Source of the DNA: Rugosibacter sp.
GTDB taxonomy: Bacteria > Pseudomonadota > Gammaproteobacteria > Burkholderiales > Rhodocyclaceae
Direction of reading: 5' to 3'
DNA: 55,894 bases
NCBI GenBank assembly: GCA_004322535.1
Contig: SCUZ01000073.1
Span: 1 to 55,894, forward strand
The position numbers and the translations under genes were made by a program. A model generated the notes under the pieces. It saw nothing but the letters and a program-made list of their open reading frames with translations. It was not told where the DNA came from and did not search any database. Positions 1 to 7,847 of this stretch are shown here, one piece after another (position 1 is the stretch's first letter; the number at the start of each line of letters is the position of its first letter).

Positions 1-360
1 GGGATTACTGGTGAGCAATGCAACAGCCGACATGATTTGTCCGGACTGGCAGTAACCGCATTGCACGACATCCAGTTTTTCCCAAGCGGCTTGCACGGCA
101 CGGGCTGCCTTGTTACCGGTCTTTGCCGCGGGCAAACCCTCAATGGTCGTGACGCGCTGGCCAACGGCCGCGGAAACCGGTGTAACGCAAGAACGAGTTG
201 GCGCGCCATTGAGCAACACGGTGCACGCGCCGCAGGCCGCAATGCCACATCCATACTTGGTGCCGGTGAGTTGGAGCGTATCGCGCAAAGCCCACAGCAA
301 GGGGATATCGGGTTCCACATCGAGCTTGTGATTTTGCCCGTTGATGTTCAAAGTCGGCAT
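1..360 (-). CDS. (2Fe-2S)-binding subunit of a molybdenum hydroxylase, partial (C-terminus off window)
   Basis: This is the small iron-sulfur subunit of a xanthine-oxidase-family hydroxylase (IorA/CoxS type), which passes electrons from the molybdopterin subunit. The 120 codons present cover the N-terminal plant-type ferredoxin fold with C38, C43, C46 and C58 (pattern CGIAACGAC, then a later Cys), and the start of the second cluster domain with CGYCQSGQ (C101, C104). The family is about 150 residues, so roughly 30-40 are missing past position 1. The ATG at 360 is preceded by a GGGAG ribosome site. The molybdopterin subunit would normally lie downstream, outside the window. Substrate (isoquinoline, aldehyde or other) cannot be told from this subunit. 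Confidence 0.9.
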   Translation of the reverse strand, partial: MPTLNINGQNHKLDVEPDIPLLWALRDTLQLTGTKYGCGIAACGACTVLLNGAPTRSCVTPVSAAVGQRVTTIEGLPAAKTGNKAARAVQAAWEKLDVVQCGYCQSGQIMSAVALLTSNP

Positions 361-528
361 AGTGATCTCCCTGTATTGAAAGACTGAGAAACAGCGCAAT
401 GATCTAATTATTATCTTAATCCAAGCAGATTACAAAAGTCCTGCAAAGACATGGCATGCCATAGGCAAAAAATTTTCTGCTAGTTTGCATTCTCGCCAAA
501 ACAAGACGGCGATAACACCAGAAACTGT

Positions 529-534
529 TAGAAT
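529..534 (+). promoter_or_regulatory. Candidate -10 box of the SRP RNA gene
   Basis: TAGAAT lies seven bases before the expected 5' end of the SRP RNA, as a sigma-70 -10 element should. I see no good -35 match at the right distance, so this rests on the -10 and its position only. Confidence 0.35.
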
Positions 535-539
535 CGCGC

Positions 540-642
540 CGCGGCGGGTCTCCCCGCATTGTGGAGTGGTGAACCTGGTCAGGTCCGGAAGGAAGCAGCC
601 ACAGCCGCTTTCTGCAAGTGCCGGGGATCAGGCTCGCCGCCC
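540..642 (+). ncRNA. ffs: Signal recognition particle RNA, small bacterial type (4.5S RNA)
   Basis: The RNA binds Ffh to form the signal recognition particle that targets nascent membrane proteins to FtsY and the Sec translocon. The universal core is present: the asymmetric and symmetric loops of helix 8 with GTCAGGTCCGGAAGGAAGCAG. The outer helix closes by pairing of GCGGCG (541-546) with CGCCGC (635-640), and CCCCG with CGGGG inside it. Length (about 100 nt) fits the E. coli-type RNA. It lies just upstream of dnaX, a common arrangement in betaproteobacteria. The exact ends are inferred from the helix and may be off by a few bases. Confidence 0.93.
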
Positions 643-669
643 TTATTTTCTAAATTGTGGACATTTAAG

Positions 670-695
670 CTGCGTCATCCTTTTACGCAGTTTTT
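670..695 (+). terminator. Intrinsic terminator of the SRP RNA
   Basis: A six-base-pair stem CTGCGT / ACGCAG (670-675 with 685-690) closes a nine-base loop and is followed directly by TTTTT. It sits between the SRP RNA and dnaX and should end the RNA transcript. The dnaX ATG is only 18 bases further on. Confidence 0.75.
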
Positions 696-713
696 GCTTG
701 GTAAAATCAGCGC

Positions 714-2387
714 ATGAGTTATCAGGTACTCGCTCGTAAATGGCGCCCCAAATCGTTTGCCACATTGGTCGGGCAGGAACACGTCGTACGAGCGCTGACT
801 CATGCGCTGGAACAAAATCGTCTGCATCACGCGTATTTGTTCACTGGGACGCGCGGCGTGGGCAAAACCACTTTGGCGCGCATCATGGCCAAAGCGCTCA
901 ATTGCGAAACGGGCGTCACCTCAACGCCTTGCGGGGTATGCGCTTCTTGCATGGAAATCGATAGCGGTCGGTTTATCGATTACATCGAGCTGGATGCCGC
1001 GTCGAATCGCGGTGTCGAAGACATGACCCAGCTGCTTGATCGCGCAACATATGCGCCAACGAGCGGCCGCTACAAGGTTTACGTCATTGACGAAGTACAT
1101 CAGCTCTCCGGGCATGCCTTTAATGCCATGCTGAAAACGCTGGAAGAACCCCCGGCGCACGTCAAATTCATTCTGGCAACGACCGATCCGCAAAAAATCC
1201 CGGTGACGGTGCTGTCACGCTGCCTGCAATTCAATTTGAAGCAGATGTCGCAAACTTCGATTGTGGACCATTTATCGCAGGTGTTGACGGCTGAAACCAT
1301 TCCGTTCGAGCTACCCGCGCTGCGTCATCTGGCCAAAGGCGCGGCAGGCAGCATGCGTGATGCGCTCTCGCTGCTGGATCAAGCAATTGCCCATGGTGCT
1401 GGCCACGTTACCGAAGAGAGTGTGCGTGCCATGCTGGGCACGGTGGGCGACGAGTATTTATTCACCCTGCTGGATGGTTTGTTGGCGCAGGATATTCACG
1501 CCATGCTGGCAGTGGCAAAACAGATGGATGCGGGGAGTTTTTCGTTTGATGGGGGCTTGCAAGAATTAGCCACGTTGTTTCATCGCATTGCGCTCGCTCA
1601 ATTTGCGCCCGAGGCCTTGATTGATGAAGCAGAGCGCAGCCGTTTAACTGTTTACGCGCAGGCACTGGATGCTGAATTTTTGCAACTGGCGTATCAAATT
1701 GCTATCCATGGCCGGGATGAGCTGGCATTGGCGCCGGATGAATATGCTGGTTTTGTGATGGCTTTGCTGCGCTTGCATGCGTTTCGGCCTGAGCGCAATG
1801 CATCGAATGGATCGACTGCATCGGCTACCGTGCTTGCAACACCCGTAAAGTCTGCGCCAGTAAAAATATCACCGCCCAAGGCTTCGTCTGCCGCGGCTCC
1901 CCAAGGAAACACCCAGAACACGGTATCAAGTACCGTATCACCAGCGCCGACTTTTGCCAAGACGCCAATGAGTGTTCCAGTGTCTAGCGCTCCAGCCCAT
2001 TCAGACGACGACTGGCACACCCAGGTGGCGAAACTCTCGCTAACCGGTATGGCCAGGCAACTCGCGCAGCACTGCGACCTCACGCAACTGACCGACACCG
2101 CCATCCTGTTGCGGCTGTCCCCGGTGCATAAGCATTTGCTCGGTACGGTGCAGCAAGACAAACTTCAGACGGAGTTGCAATCCCATTACGGACGCAAGCT
2201 GCGTCTGGAAGTCGAAGTCGCCGAGCCTGCCAGCATGACCCCGGCCGATCGCAGCCGCTCCACGCAGCGTGAGCGTCAAGATCGCGCAATTGCTGCCATT
2301 GAACAAGACCCTTTCGTACGTGAAGTGGTCGATCTGTTTGATGCCAGCATTGATGAATCAACCATTAAATCAGTAGCAAATCGGTAA
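714..2387 (+). CDS. dnaX: DNA polymerase III subunit gamma/tau
   Basis: This is the AAA+ clamp-loader subunit that, with delta and delta', loads the beta clamp; the tau form tethers polymerase cores. Visible features are the N-terminal YQVLARKWRP motif, Walker A GTRGVGKT (45-52), a zinc site of C64, C73, C76 and C79, a Walker B VIDEVH and the sensor/arginine-finger SRC motif near residue 169. A low-complexity Ala/Pro/Ser linker (about 360-430) precedes the C-terminal tau domain. At 557 residues it is shorter than E. coli tau (643) but within range. I see no A-AAA-AAG slippery site, so frameshift production of gamma is not supported here. It heads the dnaX-ybaB-recR operon. Confidence 0.98.
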   Translation: MSYQVLARKWRPKSFATLVGQEHVVRALTHALEQNRLHHAYLFTGTRGVGKTTLARIMAKALNCETGVTSTPCGVCASCMEIDSGRFIDYIELDAASNRGVEDMTQLLDRATYAPTSGRYKVYVIDEVHQLSGHAFNAMLKTLEEPPAHVKFILATTDPQKIPVTVLSRCLQFNLKQMSQTSIVDHLSQVLTAETIPFELPALRHLAKGAAGSMRDALSLLDQAIAHGAGHVTEESVRAMLGTVGDEYLFTLLDGLLAQDIHAMLAVAKQMDAGSFSFDGGLQELATLFHRIALAQFAPEALIDEAERSRLTVYAQALDAEFLQLAYQIAIHGRDELALAPDEYAGFVMALLRLHAFRPERNASNGSTASATVLATPVKSAPVKISPPKASSAAAPQGNTQNTVSSTVSPAPTFAKTPMSVPVSSAPAHSDDDWHTQVAKLSLTGMARQLAQHCDLTQLTDTAILLRLSPVHKHLLGTVQQDKLQTELQSHYGRKLRLEVEVAEPASMTPADRSRSTQRERQDRAIAAIEQDPFVREVVDLFDASIDESTIKSVANR

Positions 2388-2403
2388 ATAAGGAGTAGTG
2401 AGC

Positions 2404-2727
2404 ATGATGAAAGGCGGCATTGCCGGATTAATGAAGCAAGCGCAACAAATGCAAACCAACATGGCTAAAGCGCAAGAAGCATTGGCCTTGCTGGATGTGG
2501 AAGGTCAGTCGGGTGCCGGAGCGGTGAAGGTGGTCATGTCCTGCAAGCATGAGGTCAAGCGCGTGACGATTGATCCTTCGGTGATGGATGATAAGGAAAT
2601 GCTCGAAGATTTGATCGCTGCAGCGATGAATGATGCCAATCGACGTGCCGAAGCGATTACCACTGAAAAGATGAGTGGATTTACCGCGGGGATGTCATTG
2701 CCACCGGGCTTCAAACTGCCTTTTTGA
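2404..2727 (+). CDS. ybaB: YbaB/EbfC family nucleoid-associated protein
   Basis: A small dimeric DNA-binding protein of about 107 residues that covers the nucleoid and affects gene expression; the family is encoded between dnaX and recR in most bacteria, as here. The sequence shows the family start [14 protein letters not shown], an acidic helical N-terminal half and the conserved C-terminal PPGFKLPF ending. A GTG at 2398 would add two residues, but AGGAG at 2390-2394 is nine bases from the ATG at 2404, which also matches family N-termini. It starts 16 bases after dnaX. Confidence 0.95.
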   Translation: MMKGGIAGLMKQAQQMQTNMAKAQEALALLDVEGQSGAGAVKVVMSCKHEVKRVTIDPSVMDDKEMLEDLIAAAMNDANRRAEAITTEKMSGFTAGMSLPPGFKLPF

Positions 2728-2800
2728 GCAGGACGTGAGAAAACTGCTGGAACATATTGACGTGTTGCATAGGTGAGTAATTTCCATTTGAGACATCCTC

Positions 2801-3400
2801 ATGCCAGCCAGCACTAGCCTGGAAGAACTGATCGAGGCACTGCGCGGCTTGCCCGGCGTCGGCCCCAAGGCAGCGCAGCGCATGGCTTATCACCTGTTGC
2901 AGCGTAACCGGCGCGGTGCTGACCGGCTTGCCCGGGCGCTCGATTCGGCTTTGCATAATTTGCATCACTGCAATCGTTGCAACAATTTCACCGAACAGGA
3001 AATTTGCGAACGCTGCCTTTCCACGCGTCGCGACCCGGCGCAGTTATGCATCGTTGAAATGCCGATTGATCTGAACAGCATGGAGCAAACGCAGGCTTAC
3101 AACGGGCTTTACTATGTGCTGATGGGCCGCTTGTCTCCACTGGATGGCATTGGCCCTACAGAGCTGGCGTTTGGCCGCTTGATTGCGCGAGCCACGGATG
3201 GCGTGGTTAAAGAAGTGATTCTCGCCACTAATTTCACGAATGAAGGTGAAGCCACCGCACATTACCTGTCCGAGCTGCTGCATGCGCGCGATATCAAGGT
3301 TAGCCGCATTGCGCGCGGCTTGCCCGTTGGTGGCGAGCTGGAATTTTCCGATGCGGCCACTGTCGCACAGGCCTTGCGCGAACGGCGAGACTTTGACTAG
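2801..3400 (+). CDS. recR: Recombination mediator protein RecR
   Basis: RecR works with RecO (and RecF) to load RecA on SSB-coated single-stranded DNA during gap repair. The 199-residue protein is of normal length. It has the helix-hairpin-helix at the N-terminus ([16 protein letters not shown]), a four-Cys zinc finger (CNRC ... CERC, about residues 57-72) and a Toprim domain with the VEMPIDL strand, then the Walker-like C-terminal segment ending [16 protein letters not shown]. It is the last gene of the dnaX-ybaB-recR set, 73 bases after ybaB. Confidence 0.97.
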   Translation: MPASTSLEELIEALRGLPGVGPKAAQRMAYHLLQRNRRGADRLARALDSALHNLHHCNRCNNFTEQEICERCLSTRRDPAQLCIVEMPIDLNSMEQTQAYNGLYYVLMGRLSPLDGIGPTELAFGRLIARATDGVVKEVILATNFTNEGEATAHYLSELLHARDIKVSRIARGLPVGGELEFSDAATVAQALRERRDFD

Positions 3401-3557
3401 TCTCCAGGTCGGTGGGATTGTTTGGCGCAGACAGACGCCAGACGCGCGCCTGAGGTGCCTACAAAATCAAGGCGCTATCTATTTGTAATTATTATATTAT
3501 TTTGTTCAGAATGGGCGATAAGTTGAGCAAAGGCTTTAATCTCGAACGGAGATTCGC

Positions 3558-3563
3558 TACAAT
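3558..3563 (+). promoter_or_regulatory. Candidate -10 box upstream of petABC
   Basis: TACAAT lies 53 bases before the petA start in an AT-rich 216-base gap after recR. No clear -35 is seen at 17 bases (the hexamer there is TTTAAT). A promoter is expected here because the bc1 operon is unrelated to recR, but the exact element is uncertain. Confidence 0.35.
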
Positions 3564-3616
3564 GGAAAGCTTAGGCGATTCAAGCGGCATTTTTAGCAAT
3601 TTTCAGGGAAAACAAC

Positions 3617-4219
3617 ATGAGCAATGACGGAAAAGTCGATTGCAGCCGGCGGCGGCTTTTGGTGGCCACTGCAACAATCGGTGGTTTGGGTGGCGTAGCG
3701 GCGGCTGTGCCGTTTGTGGCCAGTATGATGCCGTCCGAGCGCGCTAAAGCAGCGGGTGCGCCGGTTGAGGTGGATATCAGCAAGTTGGCTCCCGGACAAA
3801 TGATGACGGTCGAGTGGCGTGGTAAACCGGTGTGGATTATCAATCGCACTCCAGAGCAGCTGGCTTCACTTAAGGCTACCGATGCAAAAGTGAGCGATCC
3901 CAAGTCGGATAAAAAACAGCAGCCAGATTACTGCAAAAATGAAACGCGGTCTATCAAGCCTAGCATTTTGGTTGCTGTGGGTATTTGTACCCACTTGGGT
4001 TGTTCGCCTTCCGAGAAGTTCAAGACAGGTGCTGAATCCGGTGTGGATCCTGATTGGGCAGGGGGATTTGTTTGCCCGTGCCACGGCTCGACGTTTGATT
4101 TAGCGGGGCGTGTTTATAAGAGTAAACCTGCGCCTGATAATCTGGAAGTGCCACCGCATATGTACCTTGGCGATGCACGCATTGTCATCGGCGAAGATAA
4201 AAAAGGGGGTACTGCATGA
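3617..4219 (+). CDS. petA: Ubiquinol-cytochrome c reductase iron-sulfur (Rieske) subunit
   Basis: The high-potential [2Fe-2S] subunit of the bc1 complex; it takes an electron from ubiquinol at the Qo site and hands it to cytochrome c1. The N-terminus carries a twin-arginine-type signal anchor (SRRRLL then a hydrophobic segment to about residue 37), as expected for a Rieske protein inserted by Tat. The cluster-binding boxes are CTHLGC (124-129) and CPCHGS (153-158), giving two Cys and two His ligands and the disulfide pair. Length is 200 residues, typical. It opens the petABC operon; its stop overlaps the petB start (ATGA). Confidence 0.98.
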   Translation: MSNDGKVDCSRRRLLVATATIGGLGGVAAAVPFVASMMPSERAKAAGAPVEVDISKLAPGQMMTVEWRGKPVWIINRTPEQLASLKATDAKVSDPKSDKKQQPDYCKNETRSIKPSILVAVGICTHLGCSPSEKFKTGAESGVDPDWAGGFVCPCHGSTFDLAGRVYKSKPAPDNLEVPPHMYLGDARIVIGEDKKGGTA

Positions 4220-5511
4220 GTATCGTCAATGCCAAACTCAAGGACCTGCTTGGCTGGGTTGATGAACGTTTCCCGCTGACTTCCAACTGGAAGGCGCATT
4301 TGTCTGAGTACTACGCACCAAAAAATTTCAACTTCTGGTATTTCTTTGGCTCGCTGGCCCTGTTGGTGCTGGTAATCCAGATCGTGACCGGTATTTTTCT
4401 GGTCATGCATTTCAAGCCTGATGCTTCGCTAAACGCTGCGGGCGTTCCGGTGGCGTTTGCCAGCGTTGAATACATCATGCGCGATGTGCCGTGGGGCTGG
4501 TTGATTCGCTACATGCACTCCACAGGCGCTTCGGCGTTTTTCATTGTGGTCTACATGCATATGTTTCGCGGCATGCTGTATGGTTCGTACCGCAAACCAC
4601 GCGAGCTGATCTGGATTTTCGGCATGTTGATTTTCCTGTGCTTGATGGCCGAGGCTTTCTTCGGTTATTTACTGCCCTGGGGTCAGATGTCCTATTGGGG
4701 TGCGCAGGTCATTGTCAATCTGTTCTCTGCCATTCCTTTTGTCGGGCCGGATCTTTCATTGTGGATTCGCGGCGATTATGTCGTCGGCGACGCTACGCTG
4801 AACCGCTTTTTCGCGTTTCACGTGATTGCTGTGCCCCTTGTGCTGGTGGGCCTTGTGGTGGCACATATTCTTGCGCTGCATGAAGTGGGTTCCAATAATC
4901 CGGATGGCATTGAAATCAAGAAGAAAAAGGATGCCAAGGGAATTCCGTTGGATGGTATTCCGTTTCATCCGTATTACACGGTGAAAGACATCATGGGTGT
5001 AGTCGTATTTTTGATGGTTTTCTCACTCATCGTGTTTTTTGCGCCGGAGGTTGGCGGCTACTTTCTCGAATACAACAACTTCTTCCCGGCTAACCCGCTG
5101 CAAACCCCGCCGCATATTGCGCCGGTATGGTATTTCACGCCGTTCTATTCCATTTTGCGCGCTGTGACTTATCCGCTCTTTGGGGTTGATGCCAAGTTTT
5201 GGGGCGTCGTTGCGATGGGTGCATCGGCCATGATTTTTGTTTTATTACCTTGGCTTGATCGCAGCCCGGCAAAATCGATTCGCTATCGCGGCCCAATCTA
5301 TAAAACGTTTCTGGCGGCTTTTGTGATCAGTTTTTTCGTGCTGGGCTACCTTGGCGTGTTGCCACCAACCCCTGTACGCACGCTGGTTTCGCAAATATGT
5401 TCAGTCATCTATTTTGCCTTCTTCCTGCTTATGCCGATTTATAGCAGTATTGATAAATGCAAACCCGAACCCGATCGTGTGACGTCTTCAGGGCATGGAG
5501 TGAAAAAATGA
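4216..5511 (+). CDS. petB: Cytochrome b subunit of the bc1 complex
   Basis: Integral membrane subunit with two b hemes and both quinone sites. The 431-residue protein shows the eight-helix pattern of full-length cytochrome b. Heme-ligand histidines lie in the second and fourth helices (RYMHSTGASAFF, HMFRGMLYGSYR; FHVIAVPLVLVGLVVAHILALHE). The Qo-site PEWY-type motif reads APVWYFTPFY here: the usual Glu is replaced (PVWY), a substitution also known in some proteobacterial cytochromes b. It overlaps petA and petC by four bases each, so the three are translated together. Confidence 0.97.
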   Translation: MSIVNAKLKDLLGWVDERFPLTSNWKAHLSEYYAPKNFNFWYFFGSLALLVLVIQIVTGIFLVMHFKPDASLNAAGVPVAFASVEYIMRDVPWGWLIRYMHSTGASAFFIVVYMHMFRGMLYGSYRKPRELIWIFGMLIFLCLMAEAFFGYLLPWGQMSYWGAQVIVNLFSAIPFVGPDLSLWIRGDYVVGDATLNRFFAFHVIAVPLVLVGLVVAHILALHEVGSNNPDGIEIKKKKDAKGIPLDGIPFHPYYTVKDIMGVVVFLMVFSLIVFFAPEVGGYFLEYNNFFPANPLQTPPHIAPVWYFTPFYSILRAVTYPLFGVDAKFWGVVAMGASAMIFVLLPWLDRSPAKSIRYRGPIYKTFLAAFVISFFVLGYLGVLPPTPVRTLVSQICSVIYFAFFLLMPIYSSIDKCKPEPDRVTSSGHGVKK

Positions 5512-6242
5512 AGAAACTAGTCACTTCCCTTTTCATTTCCCTCGCCACTTCGCTTCTTTTTGTGCCGTCACTGGCCATGGCTAGCGAAACAGAACTGCAT
5601 CTTGATCATGCGCCGGATCGCTCAGGTAATAAAGCTGCATTGCAGAATGGTGCCAAGATTTTTGTCAATTACTGCTTGAACTGCCATTCTGCGTCCTACA
5701 TGCGCTATAACCGCTTGAAGGATATCGGTCTGACTGATCAGCAGATCAAGGATAATCTGCTGTTTACTGCAGACAAAGTAGGCGAGTCGATGAGCGTGGC
5801 CATGCGACGCGATGAGGCTAAAGAATGGTTCGGTGTTGCGCCGCCGGATCTGACGGTTATTGCCCGTGCTCGGGCCTCCGAGTTTGGCTCTGGTGCCGAT
5901 TGGCTATACACTTATCTACGCGGATTTTACCGTGATGGCGAACGGCCTACCGGCTGGAACAATACCGTGTTTGAAAATGTCGGTATGCCGCATGTAATGT
6001 GGGAATTGCAGGGCGAACAAGTCTTGGGTGAAGATCACAAGCTCACCTTGGCTGCTCCAGGCAAGATGCAACCACAGGCGTATGACGACATGGTGGCTGA
6101 TCTGGTTGGGTTTTTACAATATATGGGCGAACCGGGTGCTACAAAGCGCAAGAGCCTTGGCTGGGTAGTTTTACTTTTTCTAGGTGTTTTATTTGTCTTG
6201 GCGTATGCGCTGAAACGCGAATACTGGAAAGATATTCATTAA
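5508..6242 (+). CDS. petC: Cytochrome c1 subunit of the bc1 complex
   Basis: Membrane-anchored c-type cytochrome that accepts electrons from the Rieske protein and passes them to soluble cytochrome c. The ATG at 5508 overlaps the petB stop and gives a clean signal peptide (MKKLVTSLFISLATSLLF ... AMA). The heme site is CLNCH, preceded by the family segment FVNY; the axial Met is in VGMPHVMWE. A C-terminal membrane helix (VVLLFLGVLFVLAYALKREYW) anchors the protein. Length of 244 residues is normal for betaproteobacteria. A longer reading from 5457 lies inside petB and would place residues before the signal peptide, so it was rejected. Confidence 0.97.
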   Translation: MKKLVTSLFISLATSLLFVPSLAMASETELHLDHAPDRSGNKAALQNGAKIFVNYCLNCHSASYMRYNRLKDIGLTDQQIKDNLLFTADKVGESMSVAMRRDEAKEWFGVAPPDLTVIARARASEFGSGADWLYTYLRGFYRDGERPTGWNNTVFENVGMPHVMWELQGEQVLGEDHKLTLAAPGKMQPQAYDDMVADLVGFLQYMGEPGATKRKSLGWVVLLFLGVLFVLAYALKREYWKDIH

Positions 6243-6340
6243 CTTTATAGGTAATGGCAACTATGGGACATCGAGAAATGAATGCACCACCCGTGCGTAA
6301 GGTCGTGCGTGATGCGGACTATTCCTGGGGCACTAGCGCA

Positions 6341-6937
6341 ATGATGAACTTGTATTCGGGGACAACCTGTCCCTTCAGTCATCGCTGCCGCATTGTCTTA
6401 TACGAAAAGCAGATGGATTTTCAGGTGATTGATGTTGACCTTCTGAACAAACCAGAAGAGATAGCGATTATCAATCCTTACAACCATGTGCCCGTGCTGG
6501 TGGATCGCGATCTGGTGTTGTATGAATCCAACATCATCAATGAATATATTGATGAGCGTTTTCCCCATCCGCAATTGATGCCGCCGGATCCGCAAACACG
6601 CGCCAAGGCTCGCCAGCTGTTGTTCACAATGGAACACGAGCTGTTCAGCCATGTGCCGGTACTGGAGAAAAATCTGAAAACAGCCGATAAATCGCGCCTG
6701 CACATTCGCGACAGGCTGGTTGATTTATCCAGCATGTTCAACAAACAAAAGTACCTGATGGCCGATGAGTTTTCCATGCTCGATGTGGCGATTGCCCCGC
6801 TGCTATGGCGTCTGGATCATTATGGTATTGAGCTGCCTAAAACCGCATCGTCATTGATGAAATATGCCGAGCGTATTTTCTCTCGACAAGGATTCATCGA
6901 TGCATTGACACCAACAGAAAAAGCGATGCGCCGATAA
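6341..6937 (+). CDS. sspA: Stringent starvation protein A, glutathione S-transferase fold
   Basis: SspA is an RNA-polymerase-associated protein needed for stationary-phase and acid survival. It has a thioredoxin-like N-terminal domain (LYSGTTCPFSHRCRIVL; the CPxxxxC segment is typical of SspA) and an all-helical C-terminal half. The strongly conserved segment YESNIINEYIDERFPHPQLMP is present in full apart from normal variation. The ATG at 6341 aligns with family N-termini and gives 198 residues. The frame is open back to an ATG at 6254 (29 extra residues, with AGGT near it), so a longer form is possible. It follows the bc1 operon and precedes sspB, the usual betaproteobacterial order. Confidence 0.95.
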   Translation: MMNLYSGTTCPFSHRCRIVLYEKQMDFQVIDVDLLNKPEEIAIINPYNHVPVLVDRDLVLYESNIINEYIDERFPHPQLMPPDPQTRAKARQLLFTMEHELFSHVPVLEKNLKTADKSRLHIRDRLVDLSSMFNKQKYLMADEFSMLDVAIAPLLWRLDHYGIELPKTASSLMKYAERIFSRQGFIDALTPTEKAMRR

Positions 6938-6952
6938 GTTTTCATGCGCCTG

Positions 6953-6993
6953 ATGCCGTGCGCTTCTTTTTTATATTGTATTTCGCACGGCAT
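6953..6993. repeat. Long-loop inverted repeat between sspA and sspB
   Basis: ATGCCGTGCG (6953-6962) and its exact complement CGCACGGCAT (6984-6993) flank a T-rich 21-base loop. It starts 15 bases after the sspA stop. It may act as a terminator or mRNA-stability hairpin; the large loop is unusual for an intrinsic terminator, and the T-run lies inside the loop instead of after the stem. Confidence 0.7.
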
Positions 6994-7042
6994 TCATCGT
7001 ACTGTTTTTGCTATACCGCGACATCTTTAGTCTAACCAGGCC

Positions 7043-7543
7043 ATGCAATCAACCAAACCCTATCTGATTCGTGCGCTACATGAATGGTGTATCGACCAGG
7101 GCTTTACGCCTTACCTTTCGGTGGTTGTGGATGCAATGACGCGTGCGCCGGCAGAGTTCATCAAGAATGGTGAAATCGTTTTTAATATCGGGTTGGATGC
7201 GACGAATCAATTACAGCTTGGTAATGACGAAATCACGTTTCAGGGGCGTTTTAGTGGCAAGGTTTTCCCGGTCGTTGTGCCTGTTGCTCGCGTAGCAGCC
7301 ATTTATGCGCGTGAAAGTAATGAGGGGATGGCGTTTGAGGTGACGGAATCGGTTTTGCCCACGTCGCCTGCTGATTCAGCAACGAAATTGACAACTAAGC
7401 CGTCGATGCTCTCTTCTGTTGAGCGCGAACCAGCGGCTAAAAGCAGCCCGGCGAGTACCCCGGCGGCGAAAAGTACAGAAGGTGGCGCAACTGACACACT
7501 AATTGCCACGCCTAATCGCCCGGCACTCACGCGAATCAAGTAG
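7043..7543 (+). CDS. sspB: ClpXP adaptor (specificity-enhancing factor) SspB
   Basis: SspB binds ssrA-tagged proteins and delivers them to the ClpXP protease. The first about 110 residues form the substrate-binding domain (KPYLIRALHEWCIDQGFTPY ... IVFNIG ... FQGRFSGKVFPVVVPVARVAAIYARE), all well conserved. A flexible Ala/Ser/Thr-rich linker follows, as in the family. The C-terminal tail that docks on ClpX (LRVVK in E. coli) reads PALTRIK, a plausible but diverged equivalent. 166 residues is normal. It lies 105 bases after sspA, separated by the inverted repeat. Confidence 0.95.
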   Translation: MQSTKPYLIRALHEWCIDQGFTPYLSVVVDAMTRAPAEFIKNGEIVFNIGLDATNQLQLGNDEITFQGRFSGKVFPVVVPVARVAAIYARESNEGMAFEVTESVLPTSPADSATKLTTKPSMLSSVEREPAAKSSPASTPAAKSTEGGATDTLIATPNRPALTRIK

Positions 7544-7562
7544 AACAAAACTGCAAACGGGC

Positions 7563-7610
7563 TGGCGCCCTTGAGCAAAATCGAACTGCTGACCTACCGC
7601 CTGGGAGGAG
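7563..7610 (-). pseudogene. Degenerate 3' half of tRNA-Arg(CCT), left end of a tRNA-targeted island
   Basis: These 48 bases match 10705-10752, the 3' half of the intact tRNA-Arg(CCT), in the same orientation with six mismatches by eye. The match runs from the encoded CCA through the T-arm and variable loop into the anticodon stem, then stops. A 3'-tRNA fragment placed downstream of the intact gene in the same direction is what integrase-mediated insertion at a tRNA 3' end leaves behind. The mismatches break acceptor-stem pairing, so it cannot be a functional tRNA and the event is old. Confidence 0.85.
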
Positions 7611-7847
7611 GAAGAGTCAACTTGCGCGGATAAATTGAGCACTATGTCGTCGTCCCGTCAGCACCGACTATCGAAGCCACACGATGCGCTTTGTTTGCCT
7701 GCTCCCGCAGCAGCATCCCAGTATATCGGAGAAGCAATCTGGCTTTGCTGGAAATTGAACCATCTACTTGCCCCTCGCAAAAAAAACTTTGCAGACTTAA
7801 ATTATTGAGAGGAATGCTGATTCACGATCGGCCAAAATTTGCTCAGT
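7611..7847. other. Gap with no convincing gene inside the island's left edge
   Basis: Together with the tRNA fragment this makes a 304-base gap between sspB and the GT4 gene. An 86-codon reading at 7691-7951 exists, but it has no family likeness, no ribosome site and overlaps the end of the glycosyltransferase gene. I see no integrase remnant. Confidence 0.5.

Noticed and set aside
485-739. 84-codon reading across the SRP RNA
   Set aside because: It runs through the conserved 4.5S RNA and its terminator and has no family likeness; it is a chance frame.
714-2387. Programmed frameshift in dnaX to give gamma
   Set aside because: I looked for an A-AAA-AAG slippery run with a following hairpin in the linker region and saw none.
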